From Chryseobacterium daecheongense (GTDB taxonomy: Bacteria > Bacteroidota > Bacteroidia > Flavobacteriales > Weeksellaceae), in NCBI RefSeq assembly GCF_003729955.1, contig NZ_RJTX01000003.1:1-64000 (forward strand): a stretch of DNA of 64,000 nt, given 5' to 3'. Positions 35,729 to 45,919 of the stretch are shown piece after piece. The position numbers and the translations under genes were made by a program. Below the pieces are notes generated by a model. That model did not search any database. It saw only the letters and a list, made by a program, of their open reading frames with translations, and had not been told where the DNA came from. Within the stretch, counting starts at the first letter, position 1. Every line of letters begins with the position of its first letter.

Positions 35729-37273
35729 TTACTTGGTTGGAGCCGGTTGAGGATTTGCAGGTTGTTCCGGCGCTGGCTGCATCGCTGAAGGATCAATGCT
35801 CATTCCTGGTTGCAGCTGTACTCTCGGGTCCACTTTAGGAGCAGTAAGCCCTGTTTGCTTATCCAATACGGTTACCAATTCAGGATCTCCTAAATTAAAG
35901 AATGGCTTACTTGCAATTTTACCGTCTTTATCAACGATGATGAAACAAGGTAATTTAAATCCATATACCCCATATTTTTTGGCAATATCAGAATCAAGAC
36001 CTCCTTTTCCATATACATTTACACCTGTGATTCCTTTTAACAATGAGTTGCTTGTTTTTACAAACTGTTCTTTGGTATCATCAACATTAACGAATACAAA
36101 ATTCATTTTGGATTTATAGAAATTCACCACTTCTTTCAATACAGGAACTGTAGCTTCTCCGATATATGGGTTCCATGAAGCATAGAATGTGATCATATAT
36201 GGCTTTCCTTTATTTTCAGAAAGATTGTATGATTTATCATCCTGCTTTATTAATGAAGCTTCAGGAGCAGGCTCACCTACTTTAAATCCGTTGATCGCAA
36301 ACTGGATCTTTTTCAAATCGCTTTTGATAGTAGCATCCTTGATATCTTCATCAATAATTTTCTTGATTTTTTCAATTGTTTTCTCCGGTGTTGTCGGGTG
36401 AATATCCGATTGAGCCATTACAAAAGCCAAAAGATAATCTTTCGCTGTTTGAGAAAGGTCTTTTTTAGACTTTAAATATTCAGCAAATAATTCTGAAGTA
36501 GTAACATCTGTTTTTCCTTTACTTTTTGCTTCCGCATATTTTTGGAAATCAGGACTCATTTTAGTTAATAAATACTGTCTGTAAACAGGGTTTTCCTTTA
36601 CCATAACGTCTTTATTCTCCTGAAGTTTGTTCTCATAATCCGTGAAAGCTTTAGAAGACTTGAATGAAGGATTTCCGGACATTTGCTGCTGTCTCAGCTG
36701 GTATTGAGTCATAATAGAAAGCAATGTACTTGCTACATCATTCTTTTTCCAGTTGATAATTTCTTTGTCAGGATTGAATTTCTTTACATTTTCATCAATA
36801 TTCTTATTGATGTCTGCTTCTACTTTCTGAACACCTTTGATAAAAGTATTTTCATCCTTCATCATAAGCTCATTCATATTCACTGTCTGAGCATAGTTAG
36901 TAAGATATTTTTGAGTGGCCATGAAGAAGTCATTATCCTTTTTAGCGTCTCCTGTAATAACATATTCCATTGGGAACGTTGCTCCGTTACCTGAAATATT
37001 AAGGGTTTGACCACCTTTTAAATAAATCAGATTTTGCTTTCCACCATAAGAAACCACATACATTCCGCTTTTAGGAGCTTCGAAAGTTCCTGAAAAGGTC
37101 CCGTCATTTTTCAAACCGATATTGGCTAACGGAAGTGTTGCTACTCCTGAAGCCTCAATAAATTCGATTCTTTCTAATGGAGATCCGCCTGTGATTTTTC
37201 CTTTTACTTCAACTTTTTTAGAGCAAGACATTGCAAAAACTGCAATGATAAACAATAAAAGATATTTTTTCAT
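35729..37273 (-). CDS. Thioredoxin-fold lipoprotein lacking the CxxC motif
   Basis: This 514-aa protein has a lipobox (FIIAVFAMSCSKK; Cys about residue 17) and an N-terminal DUF4369-like domain (VKGKITGGSPLERIEFIEA). A long helical middle follows, then a TlpA/AhpC-like domain from about 345 (GEPAPEASLIKQDDKSYNL, PYMITFYASW). Where TlpA-like reductases have W-C-x-x-C, this reads W-N-P-Y-I, so both catalytic Cys are missing and a thiol-disulfide role is unlikely. The C-terminus is Pro/Gln-rich. It is likely a periplasmic lipoprotein with a binding or structural role. Confidence 0.85.
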   Translation of the reverse strand: MKKYLLLFIIAVFAMSCSKKVEVKGKITGGSPLERIEFIEASGVATLPLANIGLKNDGTFSGTFEAPKSGMYVVSYGGKQNLIYLKGGQTLNISGNGATFPMEYVITGDAKKDNDFFMATQKYLTNYAQTVNMNELMMKDENTFIKGVQKVEADINKNIDENVKKFNPDKEIINWKKNDVASTLLSIMTQYQLRQQQMSGNPSFKSSKAFTDYENKLQENKDVMVKENPVYRQYLLTKMSPDFQKYAEAKSKGKTDVTTSELFAEYLKSKKDLSQTAKDYLLAFVMAQSDIHPTTPEKTIEKIKKIIDEDIKDATIKSDLKKIQFAINGFKVGEPAPEASLIKQDDKSYNLSENKGKPYMITFYASWNPYIGEATVPVLKEVVNFYKSKMNFVFVNVDDTKEQFVKTSNSLLKGITGVNVYGKGGLDSDIAKKYGVYGFKLPCFIIVDKDGKIASKPFFNLGDPELVTVLDKQTGLTAPKVDPRVQLQPGMSIDPSAMQPAPEQPANPQPAPTK

Positions 37274-37356
37274 TTTTGAATTGTATAATTGAACAAAAAT
37301 AAGTTTTTCGGGATACCCGACACAATTTAAAAGTATTTTTTATGAAAGATTTAACT

Positions 37357-37393
37357 AAAAAAAATCGCCATCCGATAGGGAGACGATTTTTTC
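37357..37393. terminator. Terminator after sdhB
   Basis: AAAATCG (37361-37367) pairs with CGATTTT (37384-37390) around a loop that can fold further. A- and T-runs flank both sides. Confidence 0.65.
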
Positions 37394-37411
37394 ATGTATA
37401 TAAAGTCAATT

Positions 37412-38179
37412 CTATCCTCTATCAACAAAAGCTGCCATGTACTCTCTATTCATTCTGGCAATATTTTCAAGGGAAATTCCTTTAGGACATTCCACTTCAC
37501 AAGCACCAGTATTAGAACAGTTTCCGAATCCTTCTTCATCCATTGCCTTCACCATGTTCAGAACTCTTCTTTTTGCTTCTACTCTACCTTGAGGAAGTAA
37601 TGCAAACTGAGAAACCTTAGCTCCTACAAATAGCATTGCAGATCCGTTTTTACATGTAGCTACACAAGCTCCACATCCGATACATGCAGCAGCATCCATT
37701 GCTTTATCCGCATCATCTTTAGGAACCGGAATCGCATTTGCATCCAACGTATTTCCTGAAGTGTTCACCGAAATGAATCCACCAGCAGCCATTACTCTGT
37801 CGAATGCGCTTCTGTCTACCATTAAGTCTTTGATAACTGGGAAAGCAGCACTTCTCCAAGGTTCGATAACGATGGTTTCACCGTCTTTGAACATTCTCAT
37901 GTGAAGCTGGCAAGTAGTGATTCCTGTATCCGGACCATGTGCTCTACCATTGATGTAAAGAGAACACATTCCGCAGATTCCTTCACGGCAATCGTGGTCG
38001 AAAGCTACCGGCTCTTTTCCTTCGTTAATTAAGTTTTCGTTCAGAATGTCCAACATTTCCAGGAATGAAGAATCCGTAGAAACGTCCGATATTTTGTAGG
38101 TCTCAAACTGACCTTTAGATTTATTATTTTTTTGTCTCCAAATTTTCAGCGTAAGATGTAAGCCTTTTTTTGCACTCAT
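37412..38179 (-). CDS. sdhB: Succinate dehydrogenase/fumarate reductase iron-sulfur subunit
   Basis: The protein is 255 aa. Its [2Fe-2S] ligands lie in [15 protein letters not shown]. The two C-terminal clusters use [14 protein letters not shown] and [14 protein letters not shown]. It passes electrons from the flavoprotein to the membrane subunit. It is the last gene of sdhCAB, 24 bases after sdhA. In a menaquinone-using flavobacterium the complex runs as succinate dehydrogenase and may also run in reverse. Confidence 0.95.
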   Translation of the reverse strand: MSAKKGLHLTLKIWRQKNNKSKGQFETYKISDVSTDSSFLEMLDILNENLINEGKEPVAFDHDCREGICGMCSLYINGRAHGPDTGITTCQLHMRMFKDGETIVIEPWRSAAFPVIKDLMVDRSAFDRVMAAGGFISVNTSGNTLDANAIPVPKDDADKAMDAAACIGCGACVATCKNGSAMLFVGAKVSQFALLPQGRVEAKRRVLNMVKAMDEEGFGNCSNTGACEVECPKGISLENIARMNREYMAAFVDRG

Positions 38180-38203
38180 AATTATGTATTTATAGGTTGG
38201 AGA

Positions 38204-40216
38204 TTATTTGTAACTTCTAGTTTTAACCTCGATGTTCTCATAGATCAGTTCTTCTTTATGCAACACTTCTGCGTTGATATTGCTTCCCTGATATTCCCAA
38301 GCTGCAACGTATTTATAATTTACGTCATCTCTTTCCGCTTCTCCATCCGGAGTGGAGTGGTCTTCACGGAAATGTCCTCCACAAGATTCATTTCTATGAA
38401 GTGCATCGATAGCCATTAATTGTCCAAGCTCAAGGAAATCTGCCACTCTGAATGCTTTTTCAAGCTCAGTGTTCATACCATCATTATCTCCAGGAACTTT
38501 TACGTTTTTCCAGAAGTCGTTTCTTACTTCTTCGATTTCTTTGATTGCTTCTCTTAATCCTTCAGGAGTTCTTCCCATTCCTACTTTATTCCACATGATG
38601 TGTCCTAATTGCTTATGGAAATGATCTACTGAATGAGTCCCTTTATTATTTAAGAAGAAGTCGACTTTTTCTTTAATTCCTTTTTCAGCTTCATCAAAGG
38701 CCCCCGTGTTCGTTGGAATAGCCCCTGTTCTGATATCCGCAGAAAGATAATCTGCAATAGTGTATGGAAGAACGAAATATCCGTCCGCAAGACCCTGCAT
38801 CAAGGCAGAAGCTCCCAATCTGTTAGCTCCGTGGTCTGAGAAGTTAGCTTCACCGATTACGAAACATCCAGGAATAGTAGACTGAAGATTATAATCAACC
38901 CAAACACCACCCATTGTATAGTGAACGGCAGGATAAATCTTCATTGGAGTCTTGTAAGGGTCATCAGCAGTGATCTTTTCGTACATTACGAATAAGTTAC
39001 CGTATTTCTCCTCAACCCATTTTTTACCTAAATCGTAGATTTGCTGATCCGTTGGGTTATGAATATGTTTTTCAATAGCGGCTTCTCTACCTTTTTTCAT
39101 GATCTCTGTAGAGAAATCCAGATAAACACCTTCCTTTGTATCATTATTTTCGATTCCGAAACCAGCATCACATCTTTCCTTAGCCGCTCTTGAAGCAACG
39201 TCTCTAGGAACAAGGTTACCGAACGCAGGATATCTTCTTTCTAAATAATAATCTCTATCTTCTTCTTTAATATTCTCAGGTCTTAATTTACCTTCTCTGA
39301 TCGCCACAGAATCCTCAATCTTTTTAGGAACCCAGATTCTTCCCGAGTTTCTTAATGATTCAGACATTAACGTCAGTTTAGATTGCTGTGTTCCATGAAC
39401 AGGAATACAAGTCGGGTGAATCTGTACATAGCAAGGGTTTGCGAAATAAGCTCCTTTCTTGTGAATTTTCCATGCTGCAGAAACGTTTGAACCCATTGCA
39501 TTCGTTGAAAGGAAATATACGTTTCCATAACCTCCGGAAGCAATAACAACAGCATGAGCAGAATGTCTTTCAATTTCACCTGTTACAAGGTTTCTTGCAA
39601 TAATTCCTCTTGCTTTTCCGTCAACAATTACAAGATCCATCATTTCATGACGGTTGTACATCTTGATTCTACCTTTACCGATCTGACGGCTCATTGCAGA
39701 ATAAGCACCTAATAATAACTGCTGACCAGTTTGTCCTTTGGCATAGAAAGTTCTTTTTACCTGAACCCCACCAAATGAACGGTTATCTAACTGACCTCCG
39801 TAATCTCTTCCAAAAGGAACCCCTTGGGAAACACACTGGTCGATAATATTTGCAGAAACTTCAGCTAATCTGTAAACATTAGCCTCTCTTGCTCTATAGT
39901 CACCTCCTTTAATGGTGTCATAGAATAATCTGTAGGTAGAGTCACCATCTCCCTGATAATTTTTAGCTGCGTTGATTCCCCCCTGAGCTGCAATTGAGTG
40001 TGCTCTTCTAGGAGAATCCTGATAGCAGAATGCCTTTACATTATATCCCTGCTCAGCTAAAGTAGCTGCTGCAGAACCTCCTGCCAAACCTGTCCCTACA
40101 ACAATAATATCAATCTTGTCTCTGTTGTTTGGTGCAACAAGGTTCATATGGTCTTTATGATTTTTCCATTTATCCTTAAGAGGACCTGCTGGAATTTTTG
40201 AATCTAATTTACTCAT
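38204..40216 (-). CDS. sdhA: Succinate dehydrogenase/fumarate reductase flavoprotein subunit
   Basis: This 670-aa flavoprotein has the FAD-binding [19 protein letters not shown] and the FAD-attachment region [15 protein letters not shown]. Active-site blocks include [15 protein letters not shown], and [17 protein letters not shown] and [11 protein letters not shown] lie later. It oxidises succinate to fumarate on the cytoplasmic side. Length fits the Bacteroidota type B enzyme. It sits 13 bases after sdhC. Confidence 0.96.
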   Translation of the reverse strand: MSKLDSKIPAGPLKDKWKNHKDHMNLVAPNNRDKIDIIVVGTGLAGGSAAATLAEQGYNVKAFCYQDSPRRAHSIAAQGGINAAKNYQGDGDSTYRLFYDTIKGGDYRAREANVYRLAEVSANIIDQCVSQGVPFGRDYGGQLDNRSFGGVQVKRTFYAKGQTGQQLLLGAYSAMSRQIGKGRIKMYNRHEMMDLVIVDGKARGIIARNLVTGEIERHSAHAVVIASGGYGNVYFLSTNAMGSNVSAAWKIHKKGAYFANPCYVQIHPTCIPVHGTQQSKLTLMSESLRNSGRIWVPKKIEDSVAIREGKLRPENIKEEDRDYYLERRYPAFGNLVPRDVASRAAKERCDAGFGIENNDTKEGVYLDFSTEIMKKGREAAIEKHIHNPTDQQIYDLGKKWVEEKYGNLFVMYEKITADDPYKTPMKIYPAVHYTMGGVWVDYNLQSTIPGCFVIGEANFSDHGANRLGASALMQGLADGYFVLPYTIADYLSADIRTGAIPTNTGAFDEAEKGIKEKVDFFLNNKGTHSVDHFHKQLGHIMWNKVGMGRTPEGLREAIKEIEEVRNDFWKNVKVPGDNDGMNTELEKAFRVADFLELGQLMAIDALHRNESCGGHFREDHSTPDGEAERDDVNYKYVAAWEYQGSNINAEVLHKEELIYENIEVKTRSYK

Positions 40217-40229
40217 AAGTATGATATTA

Positions 40230-40892
40230 TTATTGAGTTACAAAGTGGAAAATTGCGATAAAAACGAAACCTGCAGGAATAAGGATAGAATACCATTTTC
40301 CGAAAGCTTTAATTACCGGCGTATATTTTGGATGTCTTGCGCCAATCGACTGGAAAGAAGATTGAAAACCGTGAGCTAAGTGTAATCCCAATAAAACAAA
40401 AGAAATTACATATAAAGCCACTCTCCAGATATCAGCAAATTTCTCATGAAGCTCCGGCCAGAAACGCTCGGCATCAGGAGCAATCCCTTCAATATACTTA
40501 TAGTTCATTTCATGGAACCAGAAATCATATAAGTGAAGTGCCAAAAAGGCTAAAACAACAGCTCCGGAAATAATCATATTTCTGGACATCCATGATGAGT
40601 TCACAGAAGGATTGTTCGCTGCGTACTTTACAGGACGCGCTTTGTTATTCTTAATCTCCAGCACAAATCCCATAATGAAATGGAAAATAACCGCAAAACC
40701 AAGAATAGGCTGCATTAAGAACTGCACAAAAGGATTATAGCCCATGAAGTCCGATGCTATATTGAAAGCATCTCTGTTCAGGACTGATAACAAATTGGTC
40801 GTCAAATGCAGTATAAGGAAGATCAGCAAAAACATAGCCGATAATGCCATAGCATATTTTCTACCTATCGTAGAACTCGTTAAACCTGCCAT
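40230..40892 (-). CDS. sdhC: Succinate dehydrogenase cytochrome b subunit
   Basis: This 220-aa protein has five hydrophobic helices ([19 protein letters not shown] and four more), with His residues inside the helices suited to bind two haems, as in type B complexes that have one membrane subunit and reduce menaquinone. It is the first gene of sdhCAB. Confidence 0.92.
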   Translation of the reverse strand: MAGLTSSTIGRKYAMALSAMFLLIFLILHLTTNLLSVLNRDAFNIASDFMGYNPFVQFLMQPILGFAVIFHFIMGFVLEIKNNKARPVKYAANNPSVNSSWMSRNMIISGAVVLAFLALHLYDFWFHEMNYKYIEGIAPDAERFWPELHEKFADIWRVALYVISFVLLGLHLAHGFQSSFQSIGARHPKYTPVIKAFGKWYSILIPAGFVFIAIFHFVTQ

Positions 40893-40915
40893 AAAAGTTT
40901 AAATTTGATTTTCCA

Positions 40916-40923
40916 CAAAATTA
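40916..40923 (-). promoter_or_regulatory. Promoter -7 element for sdhCAB
   Basis: The - strand reads TAATTTTG (TAnnTTTG), 24 bases before the sdhC start. Confidence 0.55.
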
Positions 40924-41036
40924 AGAAATGTTAACAATATCGAAAAGTGAGAAATCTCACAATTAGCCAGTTTGTAATCTTTCTAAATAAGATTGCAAAG
41001 TATTATAAATAAAGGAAAAAGAAGATTTGTTAACAA

Positions 41037-42833
41037 TTAATTTATGTCATAAATTTTACCATGATACACTACCTTTTGCACGTGCTCCGGAAAAATTTTT
41101 ATTTCAACGGAATGTATTCTTCTTGAGGCTATATAAGGTTTAATGATATACTGAAGAACCTTATCTTTCTCTGTGTGATCATTAATCCAAAAGCAAACAC
41201 TGTTCCTATTCTTTACCAATAACACTTTATTTTTATAAAAATCTTGTACCAATACTTCCTCCTTATTGTATTCAATGATATTGAAGGAAAACCTCACAAT
41301 GAAAAATATAAAAACTGCCATGGTGAACCTCATCGAGTTTTTAAAGTCAAATCTGATAATTATCCATCTCATTAAATAGATGATCACCAATAGTAAAAGT
41401 ACTTCCATTTGATTCATAGGGATGCTTTCAAAGAAAAGCCCATCAAAATCTGCAAACCAATGAATAACATCCAGCAACACATGGATCATTGCATCATATA
41501 TTGTATTGATCACCGAAATATTCATCCCTATCGCTATAATAGCTGTCAACACAAATGAGAACACTATAATGATTTCTGAAAACGGAACAATAAAAAAATT
41601 CGCTATAATGGAAATAAATGAAAACTGATGGAAATACAATAAGACTAATGGAAGAGTTGCAAGCTGGGCAGAAAGGGAAATAGAAATTGTGTTAAACAAG
41701 AGTCTTTTAAAGTAATTATCCTGTTTCGGAAAGTATTTCAAAATAGGCTGATTCAACCAGAAAATCCCGAGAACAGCTGTAAAGCTCAACTGGAATCCAA
41801 TATCAAAAATCTGATAGGTATCAGAAAGCAATATGATAAACGCCGACAGTGCCAATGAATGCAACAAATCCGGTTTTCTTTGAAGCAAAATATAGATGAA
41901 GTACATACTCAACATAATACATGAACGTAAAACAGAGTTTCCAAACCCTATAAATCCGGCAAACAACCAGATGAAAACAAGACTCAAGATCACAGCATAT
42001 TTTCTATATTTTAAAGGCAAAAGCTGCACAAAGAGAAAATAAAATATTCCGAAAATAACGACAATATGGGTTCCTGAAATGGCTAAAAAATGTACCAACC
42101 CTGATCTATTGAAATCTCTTACGGTTTCCGGGTCAATTTCCGTTCTATCGGCCAGAATGATCCCTTTCAGAAAAGCTTTGCTTTTGATAGACATTTTTGC
42201 CTGGTCAATATTTTGCAAAACCTCTACTCTTTTTTGTGAAATTTTTTCGCTCAAGGTGAGATCATTTCTTTTGGAAGAATAGATTTTGTCTGATATAAAA
42301 GCCTGATAATATATTCCTTTCCTGCTTAAATATTTTACATAATCAAATTGGAAATCATATTGTGGAGGTTTTGGCTGGGTTATATAAGCTTTTGCTCTGT
42401 AATAATGATTAAAATCAAGCTCTTTGTTATGTTGTGGAACATATATAAGAGAGTTAGTGTATCCTTCTCTGGTCTGGATAACAGCTTCATACTTTTTATA
42501 TTTACTATCAGAATTTAATTTCTTTGTGATTTTGAAAAGGACAATATCATTTGATGCCGAATGAATGTTCTTGTTTGATCCATCAACCGTATTAAAATGA
42601 TGACATATAATTCCTACACCGAAAAAAAGAAAGCCTAATAAATAAGACCTGGCTTTATGTAAAAAATAGGAACTAAAAAGTACCAAAACTAATATCAACA
42701 GACAACCTCCTGCAATACCATATACTGGAGAATTACCTAAAGAAACCCTTTCCTGAAAGCAGATTCCGAAGATAAAGCAAATGACCAGAATGAGAAGAGG
42801 CTGTTTATTCAATGGTAATGATTTGAAAGTCAA
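41037..42833 (-). CDS. ComEC/Rec2 family DNA-uptake channel protein
   Basis: This 598-aa protein has N-terminal membrane helices, a DUF4131-like soluble part and the Competence domain (HFLAISGTHIVVIFGIFYF, GFGNSVLRSCIM). Many helices follow. It is a ComEC-type channel for single-stranded DNA entry, but the C-terminal metallo-beta-lactamase domain of ComEC from Bacillus is absent; only a short soluble tail remains. The frame has no early ATG. An in-frame stop lies 21 bases upstream, so the start is TTG (42833). Confidence 0.85.
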   Translation of the reverse strand: MTFKSLPLNKQPLLILVICFIFGICFQERVSLGNSPVYGIAGGCLLILVLVLFSSYFLHKARSYLLGFLFFGVGIICHHFNTVDGSNKNIHSASNDIVLFKITKKLNSDSKYKKYEAVIQTREGYTNSLIYVPQHNKELDFNHYYRAKAYITQPKPPQYDFQFDYVKYLSRKGIYYQAFISDKIYSSKRNDLTLSEKISQKRVEVLQNIDQAKMSIKSKAFLKGIILADRTEIDPETVRDFNRSGLVHFLAISGTHIVVIFGIFYFLFVQLLPLKYRKYAVILSLVFIWLFAGFIGFGNSVLRSCIMLSMYFIYILLQRKPDLLHSLALSAFIILLSDTYQIFDIGFQLSFTAVLGIFWLNQPILKYFPKQDNYFKRLLFNTISISLSAQLATLPLVLLYFHQFSFISIIANFFIVPFSEIIIVFSFVLTAIIAIGMNISVINTIYDAMIHVLLDVIHWFADFDGLFFESIPMNQMEVLLLLVIIYLMRWIIIRFDFKNSMRFTMAVFIFFIVRFSFNIIEYNKEEVLVQDFYKNKVLLVKNRNSVCFWINDHTEKDKVLQYIIKPYIASRRIHSVEIKIFPEHVQKVVYHGKIYDIN

Positions 42834-42976
42834 AATAATAAATTTATTGACTTACAAGTAGTGCTGCAATTGCTGATAAACATCACTCTTTCCCATTAAA
42901 GAGGAAAAATAAAGCGTGAATTTATATTAGTAAAACTGCAATTCAATTAAAATTTTAAAGCAATCCAGAAACCCTG

Positions 42977-44071
42977 CTATTGCTTACTCTTCAAAAACTT
43001 ATCCGTTAGTTTTTTTGTCTCTTTAATATACAACATGGAATCCTTTCCATAATCTTCATAAGTAAAATTGCCGGCTTTTTTAGGAATTGCCGGTTCGATC
43101 TGGGTTCCTTCGTGCCATTCATTAAAAGAAGTAATCCCTATAAAATCCGGGTTTACATTAATAGCTGCATCAAACATATTTTCGTAATACTTTCCATTAT
43201 CCCGGCTTTTAAAATTAGCTTCATTCCAGGGTCTTATTCTGGTATCAGAATATCCGGGACCTACACAGGGGATAAATATAAGGTGATGTTCTTTTGCATA
43301 TTGGGAAAGATATTCCCAATTGGAAGTTGTACTTCCGAAAACAAAGCCGTCACTGGCAAAATAGGTATAAAATCCATCAAACCCTGATTCTCCAAAAAAG
43401 CGTGAATCATCTTTCTCTACCCACAATCCGATGTAAAAAGCATCTAATTCCGTATTTCTCACCGTACTTTCACCTTTTTTAGAAAGTAATTTCGCCCATT
43501 CCTGCGGGGAAATCTTATAGCTGTCATACACATAATATAACGGTTTCCCATCTTTTTTATAAAATGCATGATGAGAAGAATAGGTTTTCACCAGATAAGA
43601 AATCTGATCTTTAAATTCAGAAACCGTTTTATAAAACGGCTCTATGTGGAAAGCAATTTTTAAGTTGAAGCGGTCTGCAATATCCAGATACTTTAGGGTA
43701 CTTTTATCCGTATAAGAATCTTTTCCCAACCAGCTTATCACCACAACGCCAACTCCGGATTCTTTGATCATTTTCATATGTTTTTCTATGATCTTCGGAT
43801 CGTTGGAGCTATAATTTCCTAAAGCCGGATAGAAATTAGCACCAATGTCATTCCCACCTTTGTAATTGCCTAAGTTATTCCATTTCGGGTTACTCCAGTG
43901 AGGCAGAATATCGTGATTCCAATGATGATAGCTTCCATCTGTTTCGGGATTCCCATACCATCCATAATAGAAAATCTGAACTTTTTCCCTGAAAGTATTT
44001 TTCTGCGCAAAATTTTCTGAGAAAAAAAATGTTAGTGTAATCACTAACAAAGCTTTTTTAAAATAATTCAT
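42977..44071 (-). CDS. Glycoside hydrolase family 99-like protein (endo-mannosidase type)
   Basis: I chose the ATG at 44071 (364 aa) because it gives the signal peptide MNYFKKALLVITLTFFF; an ATG three codons upstream is possible. The body shows VQIFYYGWYGNPETDG, VVVISWLGKDSYTD, IAFHIEPFY and ITSFNEWHEGTQIEPA, the conserved catalytic-site region of GH99 endo-alpha-mannosidases and endo-mannanases. It is probably a periplasmic or secreted enzyme cutting alpha-mannosides. No SusC/SusD pair is nearby, so it is not in a polysaccharide utilisation locus here. Confidence 0.85.
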   Translation of the reverse strand: MNYFKKALLVITLTFFFSENFAQKNTFREKVQIFYYGWYGNPETDGSYHHWNHDILPHWSNPKWNNLGNYKGGNDIGANFYPALGNYSSNDPKIIEKHMKMIKESGVGVVVISWLGKDSYTDKSTLKYLDIADRFNLKIAFHIEPFYKTVSEFKDQISYLVKTYSSHHAFYKKDGKPLYYVYDSYKISPQEWAKLLSKKGESTVRNTELDAFYIGLWVEKDDSRFFGESGFDGFYTYFASDGFVFGSTTSNWEYLSQYAKEHHLIFIPCVGPGYSDTRIRPWNEANFKSRDNGKYYENMFDAAINVNPDFIGITSFNEWHEGTQIEPAIPKKAGNFTYEDYGKDSMLYIKETKKLTDKFLKSKQ

Positions 44072-44105
44072 GATAGCCATTTGAATTAAAGTTGATATAT
44101 AAAGA

Positions 44106-45209
44106 TCAGATTGTTAAAATAACCTCAGCAGCTTTTTCACTCGCTCCTTTCCCTCCTAACTTTTCTCTTAAAAGCTCGTAATCCTTTAGCACTTTTTCTC
44201 TTTGACTTCCCTCTAAAACTTTATGTAATTCTTCAACAAGGTTCCTTGTATTTAAATCATTTTGAATCAATTCCTTCACAACCTCTCTATCCATAATAAG
44301 GTTTACTAAAGAAATATATTTGATGTTTTTCACCAATCTTTTCGCAATGGCATAAGAAATTTTACTTCCACGGTAACATACCACTTCCGGAATATTCAAC
44401 AAAGCTGTTTCCAAAGTGGCCGTTCCAGAAGTCACTAAAGCCGCTTTAGAACACCTTAGCAAATCGTATGTTTTGTTGGAAACAAAATGAACATTGTCAT
44501 CCACATATTTCTCGTAGAATTCTTTAGGAAGGCTTGGCGCTCCTGCAATAACGAATTGATATCCTGCAAAATGAGGTCTCACAGAAAGCATGATTTCAAG
44601 CATTTTTTCCACTTCCTGTTTCCTGGACCCCGGAAGAAGCGCAACAATTTCCTTATCGTTTAAGCCATTTTCCTTTTTAAAATCATTTTTATTGATTTCC
44701 TTAAGATCTGAAATAGCATCAAGCAAGGGATGTCCTACGAAATGACCATGTACACCATGTTTCTTATAAAAATCTTCTTCAAAGGGTAGAATCACCATCA
44801 TTTCATCTACATATTTCTTGATGATCTCTACTCTGCCTTCTTTCCATGCCCAAAGCTGCGGTGAAATATAATAGATCACTTTTATTCCCAGCTCTTTTGC
44901 ATATTTGGCAATCCTCAGGTTAAAGCCGGGATAATCAATCAGAATAAGAACATCCGGCTTGTTATTTTTAATATCTTCTTTACAGAATTTAATATTATTC
45001 AGGATAGTTCTTAGATTCATGGCTACTTCCAGAAATCCCATAAAAGCCAGATCACGGTAATGCTTCACTAACGTTCCGCCTTGTTTCTGCATGAGATCAC
45101 CACCCCAGAACCTGAATTCTGCGTGCGGATCTTTCTGTTGTAAAGCTTTCATTAAATTGCTTCCGTGCAAATCTCCGGATGCTTCTCCTGCAATAATATA
45201 ATATTTCAT
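44106..45209 (-). CDS. lpxB: Lipid-A-disaccharide synthase
   Basis: I chose ATG 45209 (367 aa; MKYYIIAGEASGDLHGSNLM); the eight codons before it look like leader. Conserved motifs are the N-terminal AGEASGD, FWGGDLMQKQG, PQLWAWKEGRV, FVGHPLLD, LLPGSRKQEVEKM and VTSGTATLETALL. It joins UDP-2,3-diacylglucosamine and lipid X in lipid A synthesis at the inner membrane. Confidence 0.95.
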   Translation of the reverse strand: MKYYIIAGEASGDLHGSNLMKALQQKDPHAEFRFWGGDLMQKQGGTLVKHYRDLAFMGFLEVAMNLRTILNNIKFCKEDIKNNKPDVLILIDYPGFNLRIAKYAKELGIKVIYYISPQLWAWKEGRVEIIKKYVDEMMVILPFEEDFYKKHGVHGHFVGHPLLDAISDLKEINKNDFKKENGLNDKEIVALLPGSRKQEVEKMLEIMLSVRPHFAGYQFVIAGAPSLPKEFYEKYVDDNVHFVSNKTYDLLRCSKAALVTSGTATLETALLNIPEVVCYRGSKISYAIAKRLVKNIKYISLVNLIMDREVVKELIQNDLNTRNLVEELHKVLEGSQREKVLKDYELLREKLGGKGASEKAAEVILTI

Positions 45210-45259
45210 TTCTATAATCAGAATAGAGAACAAATTACATCTTTATAGATCTTAATTTG

Positions 45260-45267
45260 TAAATTTG
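45260..45267 (+). promoter_or_regulatory. Promoter -7 element for the DUF2480 gene
   Basis: TAAATTTG (TAnnTTTG) lies 20 bases before the ATG at 45288. Confidence 0.55.
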
Positions 45268-45287
45268 TTCAAAGATAATGATAAAAA

Positions 45288-45797
45288 ATGTCAGAAGAAT
45301 TTGAAATCCGCAATAAAGTTGCTGAGAGTGGTTTAATCAATTTTGATCTTTCTGATCTTGTTCCCAGAGGAGTAAGAAAAGGGATTGATCTTAAAGATTT
45401 TCTTTTTATGGAAATGATCCTAAAAGAAAAGGACTTCCGTGAAAAAGTAGCCGCCATTGATGTTGAGCAATATAGAGACACCTATATCTATATCTACAAT
45501 TCTGCAGATGCTATTGTTCCGCTTTGGGCTTATTTTTTGATAACAGCAAAGCTTACGGATGTTGCCAAAAAAATAGTTTTCGGAGACCGTGAGGATCTGG
45601 AAGTCATATTAATGCATAATGCCATTCAGACTCATGATTTTGAAGACTTCAGAGGTAAAAGAGTACTGGTGAAAGGGTGTTCCGATAAAGAAATCCCTGA
45701 AAATGCTTACATCGAATTGGTAGAACAATTAAAACCACTTGTAAAGTCTCTGATGTTCGGAGAGGCATGTTCCAATGTCCCAATATTAAAAAATTAA
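45288..45797 (+). CDS. DUF2480 family protein
   Basis: This 169-aa soluble protein has the family pattern SGLINFDLSDLVPRG, LFMEMILKEKDFR, then NSADAIVPLWAYFL and RVLVKGCSDKEIPENAY, ending with SLMFGEACSNVP. It has no signal peptide. The function is unknown; the family is restricted to Bacteroidota. It is divergent from lpxB. Confidence 0.85.
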   Translation: MSEEFEIRNKVAESGLINFDLSDLVPRGVRKGIDLKDFLFMEMILKEKDFREKVAAIDVEQYRDTYIYIYNSADAIVPLWAYFLITAKLTDVAKKIVFGDREDLEVILMHNAIQTHDFEDFRGKRVLVKGCSDKEIPENAYIELVEQLKPLVKSLMFGEACSNVPILKN

Positions 45798-45860
45798 CAC
45801 TGAAAACCAGATACTTATATTAATTTATATGCTTTAACGTTATTTTTGGTTCAAAAAAAA

Positions 45861-45889
45861 TTGTTAAGGAATATTTTTTGATAAATTTG
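45861..45889 (+). promoter_or_regulatory. Promoter for the DUF937 gene
   Basis: A TTG at 45861-45863 (-33 region) is followed after 18 bases by TAAATTTG (45882-45889), close to the Bacteroidota consensus TTTG-N19-TAnnTTTG, 30 bases before the start codon. Confidence 0.6.
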
Positions 45890-45919
45890 GTTCACTTAAC
45901 ATTTTAATAAACACAAACT

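Noticed and set aside
41037-42833. Truncated ComEC because the lactamase-like domain is missing
   Set aside because: ComEC proteins without this domain are common in Bacteroidota, and the gene ends normally.
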